NCBI GenBank assembly: GCA_943787265.1
Contig: CALSLT010000025.1
Span: 1-64,000, forward strand
DNA from: an uncultured Planctomycetaceae bacterium
Lineage (GTDB): Bacteria; Planctomycetota; Planctomycetia; Planctomycetales; Planctomycetaceae
DNA: 64,000 nucleotides
Reading direction: 5' to 3'
Positions 33,554 to 43,890 of the stretch are shown here, piece after piece. Both the position numbers and the translations under genes were made by a program. Numbering within the stretch: position 1 is the first letter of the stretch; each line of letters starts with the position of its first letter. The notes below the pieces were generated by a model. It was given only the letters and a program-made list of their open reading frames with translations, had not been told where the DNA came from and did no database searches.

Positions 33554-36500
33554 ATGTCACAAAGGAACGAGCCTGGAACACCTTCGCCGTCCGAAATGGA
33601 TGAAGCGTTTACGAAGGTTCTGGGCTACCTGAATTTCTCGAACGGAAAGTCTGACCTGGATTTTCTCGGCCGGCTCAATCGTATTGCCGACGACTGCGGA
33701 GCGGAGACTTCATGGGAACCTCTTCAGAGCGTGCTGACCGAGCAACTTGAGCAGCTCACCGGCTCGGCACCCGCGTTCAGTGACGCGGCTCAGGCGTCCG
33801 CCGCAATCTCAATCACGTTTGATTCGCTCCTGCCTGCGTACCTGAAGTTCCACTCGGATCTGCTGTTCCATCTAGAGCCGTCTGACTTTGTGAATCCCTT
33901 CTTTCTGGCGAGATGCTTCGAAGCAGTCCTGCAGGAAGGCGGCCCGTGGGACGAGGTCGACCGAGTCGTTACCGGAGCGTTGGAACGCCTGAACGATTAC
34001 CTCGGTTATCGGCCGGTCCCCGTTCTCGAAAACGGCCGGAAGATGATGCCGTACGAGCACGAGCGATTTCGACCGCTGCCTCTTTACGTCGAAGGTGCCG
34101 GAGTCACGTCAGGGCCTCATCAGCCGATCATCGAAAAAGCACTGGCGATGCTCAAAGGATCGCCGTCGGATGTCCTGATCGGTGCCCACTTCGACCTGTC
34201 GAATCTGAGCGAACTGGCTCTCGATGTTCGAGCCTACGATCACGATCACCCAGTCTATAAACGGACGAATTATCTGTTCGGTGAGTGGGACCCTCATCTG
34301 ATCGACGGCAAAGGCGACTACCGCCGATTCATCATTCGCAAAATCATATTCGACGCCCTGATCGAGTGGGTCAGTTATCAGGTCGACCAGGAAGAGGCGA
34401 TCTTCGACGCCGGCGCCGTTCTTTGCGGAACGATTCTGATGGCGTCAGCGATCAGCGGCGACGGCCCGGCGTGCCATGATTCGACAATCACACTGACTTC
34501 TCTTTTGCCGTTGGTCGCTCGGCAGCGTGACGATTTCTATTCGCGGTTGATGTCGTCTCAAGACGGCAGTCGAGCGAAGCGGCTGATCGAAGAGGCCAAA
34601 GCGACGCAGCAGCCCTTCGGGCATGTTCGTCAGGCATTGAACCTTCACCTCGCGCACTACGGCGCTCGGCAGGTGCAGTTTCGGCAATTGGCCAACATCT
34701 ACGCACGCATGGGACACTCAGAGGCCGCTCGCGATCAGGCAGCGATCATCCCGTCGGTTTCGGCGAGGTTTGAATGCGAAGTTCAGTGGAGAATCACGTC
34801 GGCTCTCGGCGCGATCGACCGCAACGACATCGAAGTGGCGGACGATCTGCTGGCGGAAATTGAAGAGCTACTCGAACGAGCCATTCACTGTGGAGCGTTC
34901 GTTGATCCTTGGAACATCCTCGGATTTCAAGGCAACTTTCCACTGTTCCATTCGCGTGAAGACAGCATCCCTGACCAACGAGTCGAAATAATCCTTGATC
35001 TGATGGAGCGATTGTTCGGGGCGTTCTCACGAGCACTCAGCGAAGCGGCCGCACAGGGACAGACTGACCGAGTCGATGACCTGACAACGCGATTCGAAAA
35101 CCTGGCAACATACTGGGACCAGTTTGCCGCTCACGTTATTGACGATCTGCCGAAAGTGTTCGGCGGCGAGAGTCTCGAATCCGCACGACACGTTGCCGAC
35201 GCACTCAGCGAATGGCGAGCGGCCGGCGAAGCAGCAGGCGACATTTCGTTCTGGAGAAAACACGTCAGCCGTTTCACTTCGGCAAAGTCATACGCCTGCG
35301 TTGTCGAGACTCTACTTTCGCGTGGTGATAACGTCGCGGCAATGGCATTGCTCGTTCAATGGCTGAGCGTTTCGGACGAAGTCGGCATCGAATCCGGTCA
35401 GTATTCAATTCACGCCTTACTCATCGACTGGATGCAGCGCGTTACGACTGACGCTGACGGCTCATTGAAAACTCCCGGCGACTGGACGTCGATGCGACGA
35501 CTGTTCGACTTTTTGGAAGCAAACGCCGGAGAGTACTGGGAAGTTCCGCAGCTCGAAGCCTTCGGTGGACCGCCGCCCGCAGCACCGAAGAAGGAGCCGG
35601 GCCTCGAAGATTGGGATGTCGAGCGAGGTGAAGAATGGCTTGAAGAAGAGGACGACGAGGACAATATCTTCGGCGCGGCATACGAAGGGATCGTCTTTAA
35701 GGACAGCCAGGACGACGGCAACGAAGGAGAAGTCCTCGACAGCGGGACCGCCCCCGGCAACACCGAGTTTGAGATTCTGAATAGGCACCTGGAACCTCGC
35801 ATCAAGTTCGTGATGGCTCTGGCCCAACTCTGGCAAATTGCCGCGACGGCGATGGCGGCCGAGTTTCAGGGGTCTCAAACAGCGAAAGAACTGAAGCTTT
35901 CGGACGAGCAGGTCGACACGGTTACCGGGTGGGCAAAGCGAGTTCGCAAGTTGCAGGAAGACCTGCTCACCTTGATGACGACGATCTGGGATCAGCAGCT
36001 CGACGACACCGGCGGAGACCACGACGCCAACGTTGAGTACGACATCCAGTTGCAGACAAAGTTCTATTTGCTGAACACGGTCATCGCGACACACATCAAT
36101 TGTCGCGTCGCCGAAGTTGGTCTGCTCTGCCTGCTGCCATCGCCCAACGATGCAGTCGCGCTGCCGGAAGAAGATCAGCAGATGATCGAATTCTACCGAG
36201 CGGTAATGAGCCAGGATATTCCCCTGGTCAGCAAGTTGCTCGCTGGTCAGTTCCGTCGTCTGTCACGCAAGCCTCTGCTGTACGTGCCGCTCGACAATGG
36301 CGGGCATCCAACTCAGATTCTCGTCGCTCGAACAGTCCAGACTGACATCCGGTTTCTACTGAAACAGCTTCCGCGGCTCGGCATGTTCCGCGAGACATGG
36401 CATGTCGTCCGTCTGGCTCATCGAATGGAACGCGAAACTCGACCGGACCAGATGTCGGTCACCGAGTTCGATCGAATCTTCCGCACCGCTTTGCGAAACA

Positions 36501-37555
36501 CAATCGAGTGCGTCGTCGATTCATCAGCGACATGGGACGACGGCGACTACTCAGCCGAACGACTGACCGCTTTGGTTAGCGAAATTCTTGGGCACTACCG
36601 AGAACAGTGGCATCGACATAGCCGAACGATGCGTCTGTCTTCAGTTGAAGGGTTGCGACACGACATCGTCTGGGAAGACGTCAAAGAATTCGTCGAAGTT
36701 TTCGGCGAAGACCTGTTCCACGCGAGGTCTTTGACGCTCGGGAATGTGCGAACCATCCTGCACAACGGTGTGGAATGGTTCATCGCTCAATTGGCCGAGC
36801 ACGATGACCCGCTGCACCCCAGTCCGCTAATCGAATCACTCGAAGCAGGCGAAATCGACGTCGACGATGCTGTCGAGATTCTGGAACTGGTCTACGGGTC
36901 TGTGGTTGATAAATTCGACCGGTTTCTGGAGTACAACACGACGACGACGCAGTCTGACTACGGGGACAAGTTTTACGTCCTGCTCGACTTCCTGCGTGTC
37001 GAAGCCGTTTATGATCGCGACGCCTGGGAACGCATTCCGGACAGCATTGTACATCGCACGCTCGCGATGGCTGGCCAGCGGAATGCCCTAACGCTGCTCG
37101 AAGATGCTTTCGAAGAAGCTTCGCGAGAAGAAGCGGACCAGCATGTTCAAAGCCTGCAGAAGCTCGAACAGGATTACGGTGTCCACTTGCCCGGCGTCGC
37201 GGATCGAATCAACGAGCGATTCACTAAGCCGCTTGCCGTTAATCGAATGCTGGCTCTCATCAAGCCGACGATGCGGCCGAAGATTGAAGACAAGGAAGCT
37301 CACGAAAAGTTTGAGCGACTGCGGCGCGAAGTCGAGTCTTACATGGAAGACACCGCCGGCTCGGCCATCGATATTCCGCAATGGCTGCAGGATGTGGGCC
37401 GCGAGGTGAACCGTCTGGAAGCCCCGTCAGACTACATCCGCCCGCCAGAACTTGAACTGCGATTGCCAGTTCTGATCAGTCAGGAATCAAGCATTCGCGA
37501 ACAGCTTGATACATGGTCAACGGGGCGTCGGCGGTTCGGAAAAGGCACGCCGTAA
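33554..37555 (+). CDS. 1333-residue protein of unknown function
   Basis: The protein has no signal peptide or clear membrane span, is acidic and largely helical, and contains alternating helices reminiscent of solenoid proteins (for example LANIYARMGHSEAARDQAAI, about residue 380, TPR-like). An acidic segment with VERGEEWLEEEDDEDNIFGA lies near residue 690. The C-terminal third is rich in charged helices. I recognise no named domain; large orphans of this style occur in planctomycete genomes. It ends 35 bases before the convergent membrane-protein gene. Length and lack of frameshifts show it is under selection. Cytoplasmic scaffold is the best guess; function unknown. Confidence 0.8.
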   Translation: MSQRNEPGTPSPSEMDEAFTKVLGYLNFSNGKSDLDFLGRLNRIADDCGAETSWEPLQSVLTEQLEQLTGSAPAFSDAAQASAAISITFDSLLPAYLKFHSDLLFHLEPSDFVNPFFLARCFEAVLQEGGPWDEVDRVVTGALERLNDYLGYRPVPVLENGRKMMPYEHERFRPLPLYVEGAGVTSGPHQPIIEKALAMLKGSPSDVLIGAHFDLSNLSELALDVRAYDHDHPVYKRTNYLFGEWDPHLIDGKGDYRRFIIRKIIFDALIEWVSYQVDQEEAIFDAGAVLCGTILMASAISGDGPACHDSTITLTSLLPLVARQRDDFYSRLMSSQDGSRAKRLIEEAKATQQPFGHVRQALNLHLAHYGARQVQFRQLANIYARMGHSEAARDQAAIIPSVSARFECEVQWRITSALGAIDRNDIEVADDLLAEIEELLERAIHCGAFVDPWNILGFQGNFPLFHSREDSIPDQRVEIILDLMERLFGAFSRALSEAAAQGQTDRVDDLTTRFENLATYWDQFAAHVIDDLPKVFGGESLESARHVADALSEWRAAGEAAGDISFWRKHVSRFTSAKSYACVVETLLSRGDNVAAMALLVQWLSVSDEVGIESGQYSIHALLIDWMQRVTTDADGSLKTPGDWTSMRRLFDFLEANAGEYWEVPQLEAFGGPPPAAPKKEPGLEDWDVERGEEWLEEEDDEDNIFGAAYEGIVFKDSQDDGNEGEVLDSGTAPGNTEFEILNRHLEPRIKFVMALAQLWQIAATAMAAEFQGSQTAKELKLSDEQVDTVTGWAKRVRKLQEDLLTLMTTIWDQQLDDTGGDHDANVEYDIQLQTKFYLLNTVIATHINCRVAEVGLLCLLPSPNDAVALPEEDQQMIEFYRAVMSQDIPLVSKLLAGQFRRLSRKPLLYVPLDNGGHPTQILVARTVQTDIRFLLKQLPRLGMFRETWHVVRLAHRMERETRPDQMSVTEFDRIFRTALRNTIECVVDSSATWDDGDYSAERLTALVSEILGHYREQWHRHSRTMRLSSVEGLRHDIVWEDVKEFVEVFGEDLFHARSLTLGNVRTILHNGVEWFIAQLAEHDDPLHPSPLIESLEAGEIDVDDAVEILELVYGSVVDKFDRFLEYNTTTTQSDYGDKFYVLLDFLRVEAVYDRDAWERIPDSIVHRTLAMAGQRNALTLLEDAFEEASREEADQHVQSLQKLEQDYGVHLPGVADRINERFTKPLAVNRMLALIKPTMRPKIEDKEAHEKFERLRREVESYMEDTAGSAIDIPQWLQDVGREVNRLEAPSDYIRPPELELRLPVLISQESSIREQLDTWSTGRRRFGKGTP

Positions 37556-37590
37556 GAAAGGCAGCCGCAAGCGTCGCAAAGACGACGAAC

Positions 37591-39228
37591 CTAAAGAGTA
37601 AGGCGGCCAGTTGTATGTTGAGCGGGCTGCGGAGGTTTCGGGTAATCAGATTCCGACTGATTCGCCCCGAAGAACTTGATGGCGATGATTAAGACCATCA
37701 ACGTGCCAGCAATGGCGAGCACTCCTGACAGCATGCCGACACTCTTTCGGTGGTAGCCTTTCGTGATCCAGTTCAGGCCGGCATGCAGTACGACGATCCC
37801 GGCTGCAAGCAGAGCCAACGCCGCACCTAGCGATAAACGATCACGCTGCTCTTTCTCACGCTGAAGAAGGTGGTTGCCGAACACTCGCTCCAGCCACGGA
37901 TAATCAACTCGCACGAGCACGGCCTCACGCCAGAAGTTGCCCATCGGATGGGCCAGCTTTTGAGAAAACCTGTCGACAACCAACTGGCCAGCCAGAAGCT
38001 CCTTTTTGAGTCGTTCTGCAATTTCAGTTTCGTTCGGTATTTGAACCAACGGACGCTTGTGAGCCTTCAAAACTTCAGTCGCCAGCGGAGTCAGAAGACT
38101 GACGGCATCATCGATGGCTGCGTCTCGAGCCTCCGTCTGCTTCACAGCCAGTCGGCCGGATCGACCGTCAAGTACGATGCCATTCCCACGGCTCGAATTT
38201 ACGAACTCATCGAAGCGGTGGACCCAGGGTTTATCAATCATCCGAACGCTGGTACTGACTTTGTTCGGTCCCGTCTCCAGTTCGGCCAGAACGTTGACGA
38301 TCCTTTCGATCTCGGACGCGTCCCACGGCGCGGGACTTCGAGTTCTCACAACAGACGCCCGCAGTTGGATCGAAACAGCCTGGGGATCGAGCCGTGAAAT
38401 GGAATTTCCAGTCGAGAGATGATCGACCAGAACTTGTGCCTCGGGAAACTGAGACCGCATCACCGCGGCGAGTTCGTTTAACGCGTTATCAAAATCGTCG
38501 TGAATCCCGCGTTGCGAAGCACGAACCTGGATAATCGGCGGCCCCTGCTCTGCTTCTGTCGAATGATCGATCAGGCCAACCAGTTTTCGTCCCAATGCTC
38601 GGCCGGCGGCCGACATCGACGGATAGCTGTCCGCGTCAAACCGCTCGTCGACTTCAGGATACCACGCTACACCGGAACTGGACTTCAGCGTTTCAACCTG
38701 ATCGTCTCCTCGTGACGAGTCAGTCTCAGACTCGTTCGTCGAGTCAGACTCTTTAACTCGCGCATCGAACAACTCACGTCTCTGCCGATCGTATTTTTCA
38801 CGCAGGATTCGAACTTCAGCCGCCTGCTCATTCATCAGTATCTCGTACATTTCCGCAGAATCGGCTGCACGGTGATCACTGCGAATTCTCGTTTCATGGC
38901 CCGACCTCAGGAGAAACAGGAATCCAACCACGAAAACGCAAACGGCAGCGCCGATCCCAACCTGCTTCGCGGAGGTCGTTTTGGCGATCAGATACATCGC
39001 CGCTCCCAGCAGAGGGACGCCAAACAGCAGAAGTAACTCTGCGACTCCTCCTCCGCCCGCTGCAGCGAAGAATGCGGCCAGCAATGCCACACACGCCACC
39101 GCCCATGCTGGAGCGTACGACACTTTCATCAGTCGGAATCCGAAAGTGAGTCCGACGATCAAAAGTGTCGCCGCGATCAAACTGCCGAAGATTCCAACCC
39201 AATTCAGGTAGAACATTGCAAATGTCAT
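37591..39228 (-). CDS. Membrane protein of unknown function, coupled to upstream kinase
   Basis: 545 residues. Four hydrophobic helices fill the N-terminus (about 8-30, 38-58, 62-80, 90-108), a long soluble part follows (about 110-470; coiled coil around 130-155 with EVRILREKYDRQRRELFDAR), and two helices close the protein (about 470-490 and 505-525). ATG at 39228 is three bases after the kinase stop codon, so both are probably made from one message and act together. No catalytic motif is seen in the soluble part; it could be a sensor, or a substrate of the kinase. Confidence 0.75.
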   Translation of the reverse strand: MTFAMFYLNWVGIFGSLIAATLLIVGLTFGFRLMKVSYAPAWAVACVALLAAFFAAAGGGGVAELLLLFGVPLLGAAMYLIAKTTSAKQVGIGAAVCVFVVGFLFLLRSGHETRIRSDHRAADSAEMYEILMNEQAAEVRILREKYDRQRRELFDARVKESDSTNESETDSSRGDDQVETLKSSSGVAWYPEVDERFDADSYPSMSAAGRALGRKLVGLIDHSTEAEQGPPIIQVRASQRGIHDDFDNALNELAAVMRSQFPEAQVLVDHLSTGNSISRLDPQAVSIQLRASVVRTRSPAPWDASEIERIVNVLAELETGPNKVSTSVRMIDKPWVHRFDEFVNSSRGNGIVLDGRSGRLAVKQTEARDAAIDDAVSLLTPLATEVLKAHKRPLVQIPNETEIAERLKKELLAGQLVVDRFSQKLAHPMGNFWREAVLVRVDYPWLERVFGNHLLQREKEQRDRLSLGAALALLAAGIVVLHAGLNWITKGYHRKSVGMLSGVLAIAGTLMVLIIAIKFFGANQSESDYPKPPQPAQHTTGRLTL

Positions 39229-39231
39229 TTG

Positions 39232-42024
39232 TTAACGCCCTTGTGCGACGGGTGTGCGGACCTGCTGAGCAATCGTTGCGGACTCGCGACGAGGTGGCCA
39301 TGCGAGAATCAAGAGACCAACTGCAAACGCGACGGCTGCGCCGATCAAGCTGGGAATAAAGTCGTTGCCGCGAAGAAACTCTTCCAGAATCAATCCCACT
39401 TTCTCTTCACGGATTCCATCCGCAACGCGACTCCAGGAGACTCGATAGAACGCTTCCATCAGTAGTCCGCACGTCGCACCGAATGGAAGGAACGCTGCTG
39501 GCACCCTTGCCATGTGCTGAACTCCGAGCATACGACGAGATGCCATCAGTAGCCCGGCTGTAACGACTGCCATGATTCCCACGAGAAGTTGCAACAGCTC
39601 ACGCAGCAATTCAGGCCAGGTTCTCGTTCCGAAAATTGACTGTAGATCGGAACTCGTCAGGTCGAAACTGCGAAACACGTCAGCATCGATCATCTCCGGG
39701 ACGTCAGTGGCCAGGGCCGCTCCGATCATCACTGTGGCGGCCAGCCCCAATCCGCCAAACAGGGCCAGCCCATCGCTGAAGAAAGTCCTTGGTGATGGCA
39801 CGACTGAAAGACTGTTGACTCGCTCACCGACCGTTGACATTTCGTCTGGACTGCTCCGCCACGCGGTCAGCAGTCGTCCTTCGGCGTCGCGAAACTCGCC
39901 AAGCGCGATCAGAATGACATCGATCAACTGTCCGATGCCGAACAAGCCGAACGTTGCCATGTACAACACACCGCTGAAGACCTTCCCAACGTAGAATCGG
40001 TGCAGGCCACACATCGGCATCATCGCCAGAGGGACAAGGCTCAGCACGAGGGCCGGCATACGGGCCGCGGGGGGATTGCCAGATGAGGGCTGGTCGTCGA
40101 GGGCTTCGCCAGCATCATTGAAGTGTCCCTCAGTCGGTTTCGAGTCAGCGTTCGACTGCGCAGATTCCCACCAGGCATCGAAATCGTCATCGGTCACCGC
40201 AGGAGTGGATTGATCATTTACTGTTTCAATGTTGCTTGGGGCTTCAATCTCGGCGTTCGCACTCCGAAGTTTCGCTAGAACATCCGGCGGGACCGCTTCG
40301 TCATCGACTGCGACGCATTCAGCAAGCCCTTCCAGAGACGCAACCCAGTCAGTTGCCGCCACCACTTTGTGAGATCGACTTTCCGAGAATGGCATCAGCA
40401 ATTGGGTCGCCATTGCTACCGTTGTTGCCAGTCCAACGGCGGCGATAACGTGAGCCTCGTTAGAGAAAATTATCAAAGCGGCGAGCAGAGTAATTACTGC
40501 TGCCACGAGTGAGGGGACGACACTCACCCGAGATCGGCGACGTGACGAAGTCATCCATCGCCAATCCATGACAAGCACGGGGATAACCAGCGCGAAGACA
40601 AATTCAGATCCAAGCCTTGCAACGTCGAGGTTCAGGATCGCGAAGACAAAAAGCGGAAATGCGCACGCGGCGCCGTAGATTCCCCGAGTGACAAACCAGG
40701 GCAATTGAATTCGAAAGAATGCCAACAGCCAGCCGGCAACCGCCGCTCCACAAGTTGTCGATATGCCAAGAAGTGGAACGATGAAAAGAGTCTCAGTGCC
40801 CGGAGAAATAAATGGCCGTCCCGTCACCTGAGTGAGGTAGATGATGCCCAGCGATCCAATAAAGAGAACAGCCGCAGCGAGCACGCTTCGAATTCCAATG
40901 CTCAGCTCATCGGACCGTTCCCACAAGATTGCATTTCCGGGATAAGAACGGATTGCCAGTCGAGCAGTGACTCGCGAAAGCACTTGCCCCAACCAGAAAG
41001 GGACGGTATTCGGACTGTGCCCTTTTTGTGGGCGATCGAGAGCTGCGGCATTCGAACCGCTTCCTGGCGAAATACGATCCCGATGCTCAGCGACATTCTT
41101 CGAGGGGACAGCCGCTTTGTGAGCGTCCGAATCCCGTGCAACCGTCGCTGGCATCGGGCGAGATTTTTCGACGGCTCGGCGAGCGATCATTGTCAAGCTG
41201 CCCGGATCAAATCCCGAAGCACCGTCTCGAACGGAATCCGTTCCGAACAATGCCTCGACCATCTCATCGGCCGACTGGTACCGAGTTTCCGGATCGCGGG
41301 CCATCGCCTTCTGCACGACCGCCGCGAACGGTTGCGGCAACGCGGACACGTCGACCTCCTGCGACATGTGCTTCATCAAAACTTCGCCCATCGACTCGCC
41401 AAGAAACGGCGGCTTGCCGGTGAGCATCTCGTAAAGCAACACGCCCATCGCGTAGATGTCGACGGTGCGGTCGTAGCGGCCGAGGCTGATTTCCGGAGCC
41501 ATGTAGTGAACTGTGCCAACCGTCAGCGTGTGGCCGCTTCGGTGGCTCGTCGTGATGACCTTGCTCAGGCTGTAATCGCCAATCATCACATAACCGTCTT
41601 CGTAAAAGACGTTATGAGGTTTCAAGTCTCGATGAACGATCCCGTTGTCATGCAACAATGAAACTGCCTTCGCTATTTCGCGAATGAACCACGCCGACTT
41701 CTGAGTACCAAGACCTTCCGGCGAATCGTCCAGCAACTCGCGCAGCGACGGACCGGAGACATATTCCATGATCACAAATGGATCGCCGCGTTCGCTGTGT
41801 CGGACATCGAATATCGACACAAGGTGCGGCGATTTGAGATTCATGCAGTGAGAGCTGCCGCGGAGTTCAATGTCCTCGTAATTCTGAACGGCCTTAAGAG
41901 CGACCTGCTTTCCGGAATCGCTGACGGCGTAGTAGACCTCACCAAAGCCACCTCGACCGACGGCATGTTCGATCGTGTAGCCTTCCAGCGGCCGGTCGCC
42001 TCGTTGATATCGATAAGAAGCCAT
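39232..42024 (-). CDS. Ser/Thr protein kinase with multiple membrane spans and TM2 domain
   Basis: 930 residues from ATG at 42024 (MASYRYQRGDRPLEGYTIE); a GTG at 42057 lies inside a repeat and is less likely. The kinase domain has GRGGFGEVYYA (about residue 24), VALK, HRDLKPHN (about 132), GDYSL in place of DFG, and MAPE. After a linker (about 265-360) there are several membrane helices (about 385-560), a charged stretch, and a TM2 domain (about 650-720) with MPMCGLHRFYVGKVFSGVLY and GIGQLIDVILIALGEF. More helices follow at the C-terminus. A cytoplasmic kinase tethered in the membrane by the rest is the likely topology. It is translationally linked to the downstream membrane protein. Confidence 0.9.
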   Translation of the reverse strand: MASYRYQRGDRPLEGYTIEHAVGRGGFGEVYYAVSDSGKQVALKAVQNYEDIELRGSSHCMNLKSPHLVSIFDVRHSERGDPFVIMEYVSGPSLRELLDDSPEGLGTQKSAWFIREIAKAVSLLHDNGIVHRDLKPHNVFYEDGYVMIGDYSLSKVITTSHRSGHTLTVGTVHYMAPEISLGRYDRTVDIYAMGVLLYEMLTGKPPFLGESMGEVLMKHMSQEVDVSALPQPFAAVVQKAMARDPETRYQSADEMVEALFGTDSVRDGASGFDPGSLTMIARRAVEKSRPMPATVARDSDAHKAAVPSKNVAEHRDRISPGSGSNAAALDRPQKGHSPNTVPFWLGQVLSRVTARLAIRSYPGNAILWERSDELSIGIRSVLAAAVLFIGSLGIIYLTQVTGRPFISPGTETLFIVPLLGISTTCGAAVAGWLLAFFRIQLPWFVTRGIYGAACAFPLFVFAILNLDVARLGSEFVFALVIPVLVMDWRWMTSSRRRSRVSVVPSLVAAVITLLAALIIFSNEAHVIAAVGLATTVAMATQLLMPFSESRSHKVVAATDWVASLEGLAECVAVDDEAVPPDVLAKLRSANAEIEAPSNIETVNDQSTPAVTDDDFDAWWESAQSNADSKPTEGHFNDAGEALDDQPSSGNPPAARMPALVLSLVPLAMMPMCGLHRFYVGKVFSGVLYMATFGLFGIGQLIDVILIALGEFRDAEGRLLTAWRSSPDEMSTVGERVNSLSVVPSPRTFFSDGLALFGGLGLAATVMIGAALATDVPEMIDADVFRSFDLTSSDLQSIFGTRTWPELLRELLQLLVGIMAVVTAGLLMASRRMLGVQHMARVPAAFLPFGATCGLLMEAFYRVSWSRVADGIREEKVGLILEEFLRGNDFIPSLIGAAVAFAVGLLILAWPPRRESATIAQQVRTPVAQGR

Positions 42025-42053
42025 CGTGCGGGCTGCTCCGAAAAGTTCATGTG

Positions 42054-42201
42054 TCACCTCTCCCCTTCGGGGGAGAGGTCGCGGTCTCAGCCGCGGGTGA
42101 GGGGGCTTTGCGCAATCTGAATTGAAGTTTGAATTCTACTGAGGTACTCAGCCCTCACCCGGCCCTGAGAGGCCGACCTCTCTCGCAAGCGGGAGAGGTG
42201 A
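42054..42201. repeat. Palindromic intergenic repeat, copy 1 (MITE/REP-like)
   Basis: About 148 bases forming a near-complete palindrome. Ends are TCACCTCTCCC and GGGAGAGGTGACATG; the inner arms CGGTCTCAGCCGCGGGTGAGGG and CCCTCACCCGGCCCTGAGAG are also complementary with mismatches. Small hairpins CTCTCCCCTTCGGGGGAGAG and CTCTCGCAAGCGGGAGAG sit at each end. Copy 2 at 43891-44020 is in opposite orientation. It carries no gene. Confidence 0.8.
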
Positions 42202-42244
42202 CATGTCTTTGGAAAAGTTGATTCGTTAGTTATTGCCATGTCGA

Positions 42245-43852
42245 TTAAACATCGGCCGAAAGAATGGTGACTCGCGTTCCGCCAACCTCGACCGGAGTGT
42301 CAAGCATCAGCGGCTGTGCTCCCTGCGGAGCACCATCTCTGGTAAATCGTTGTGTTCGGTTCGGCAAGCCGCTTCGAACGTAAAACACTCCATCCCGGAC
42401 GAACAGAATCAGTGGCTGTTCCAAATTTCTTGCCATTAGATGACTCGACTGTCCAGACCCGACAACCAAAGTTTCGTCGAACAAAACAACCGACCGAATA
42501 TCTGGTCGAGACAATTTTGCTCCGGTCAGCTCAAGCACCGCCGACGGAACGTCTGCTGATGGTCGGCGAAATTTGAAACGACAACGCTTGCCGATCCGCA
42601 CGGAGTCTTTGTCGGCCAACGACTTCTTCTGACATGACCGATCGTTGACGGCGACATCTTCTGTATTGGCAGCCGTCAACTGGTAGCGTCCAGACGTTCG
42701 CTCGATCGTCACCGAGCCACCATCTGGAAATCCTGTTAACGCGATGTCGCACGAACGAGTTCGACCTGACGCCCCGATCGATACTTCAGGCTGTCGAAGC
42801 AATAACGCGCTACCGACACCGTCGATCTGAAGAATCAGTCGCTGGGGCAAGGCTGCTGATTGAAGGTTCGAAGCCGGTACCGGAAGCGGTGAGTCTGACA
42901 GATTCTGTATCCGGAAAACTGGCTTGTTTGGAAGTGCCTTGCTGCCCGATCCGCTAATTAATGACAACGGACTCGACTGAATTTCCACGGCCAGATCAGC
43001 CGCCTGTTTTGCTTTGTCGGCAACTTCGCTCAACCAGGTGACGTTGCCCAGAAGCGGAGCCAGCTTTCTGAGTTGAAGGTAAGCGTCATTAAACCGGGCG
43101 GCTTCGAGCAACGAGTTTACTTCGGTCGCCGAATCAATCGCGCGGCAGACTTCGGTCAACTCCGGATCGAAGTCGATCAGCGGTCGCACGGAATCGATGA
43201 GCGACTCAACTCGGTCCAGCCTGGCTGCTTCGACCTCGAACCAGAGTTGTGACACAACTGGCGACGTCACCTGATCGATCAAATTTACCAACTCAGGGTG
43301 GCTGGGCGAAAGTTTCTGAAGCTCAAGAATGGCGGCGACTGACTCGCGAGCGTGACCAGCCTCGACTTCGCGGCGGGCACGTTCCGTTGCCGCTTCAACT
43401 CGTTCGCGACCGACGGCAATCTGGTCGTTGATCCGGCCAGCGACAGAATCAACGGTCGCCCCATCCGCTTCGAACTTCGCCAACAGTTTCTCGCCGAGGT
43501 CCAACTCGCCACGAGCAATTTCCTGGCCAACTTCAGCGGCGACCTGCTGCTTCCGCACTGCCTTTTTCTGAATGTCCTGTTTGGAAGAAGCAATTTCGCC
43601 GGCAAGTTCGGCGATCGATGATTGCTCGCCGGCAAGTTTCTTTGCTTCTCCGCAATCGGCGCGTGCTTCGTCCAGCCGACCAGTTTCAAGATGCTCGCGG
43701 CCTCGATCGACGAATGCGTCAACTATTCTTGTCAGCAACAACTGGCCTTCGCGATGGTCTCGGACTCCCTGCTGCTCGACCAGCCGAGCGGCTTCGTTAA
43801 GCCGCCCTTCCGCGAATGCCGTTTCAGCCTGTCGAAGTCGCAGATTAAACAC
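42245..43852 (-). CDS. Helical-repeat protein with C-terminal FHA-like domain
   Basis: 535 residues. The first half is a chain of helix pairs (about 1-290; AETAFAEGRLNEAARLVEQQ, REHLETGRLDEARADCGEAK are TPR-like, and QVAAEVGQEIARGELDLGEK similar). A beta-rich half follows (about 330-535) with RQPEVSIGASGRTRSCDIAL and SVTIERTSGRYQLTAANTED, similar to the FHA fold but without the full Gly-Arg...Ser-x-x-His set, so phosphopeptide binding is uncertain. The gene is flanked by inverted copies of a palindromic repeat and sits between a coiled-coil membrane protein and the TM2 kinase on the same strand. Confidence 0.7.
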   Translation of the reverse strand: MFNLRLRQAETAFAEGRLNEAARLVEQQGVRDHREGQLLLTRIVDAFVDRGREHLETGRLDEARADCGEAKKLAGEQSSIAELAGEIASSKQDIQKKAVRKQQVAAEVGQEIARGELDLGEKLLAKFEADGATVDSVAGRINDQIAVGRERVEAATERARREVEAGHARESVAAILELQKLSPSHPELVNLIDQVTSPVVSQLWFEVEAARLDRVESLIDSVRPLIDFDPELTEVCRAIDSATEVNSLLEAARFNDAYLQLRKLAPLLGNVTWLSEVADKAKQAADLAVEIQSSPLSLISGSGSKALPNKPVFRIQNLSDSPLPVPASNLQSAALPQRLILQIDGVGSALLLRQPEVSIGASGRTRSCDIALTGFPDGGSVTIERTSGRYQLTAANTEDVAVNDRSCQKKSLADKDSVRIGKRCRFKFRRPSADVPSAVLELTGAKLSRPDIRSVVLFDETLVVGSGQSSHLMARNLEQPLILFVRDGVFYVRSGLPNRTQRFTRDGAPQGAQPLMLDTPVEVGGTRVTILSADV

Positions 43853-43890
43853 GATGTTGAATCCCGCATTGAATAATTGGCTGAAACATT

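Noticed and set aside
42025..42057. GTG start at 42057 for the TM2 kinase
   Set aside because: It would place the ribosome site inside the palindromic repeat; ATG at 42024 begins just before conserved kinase sequence.
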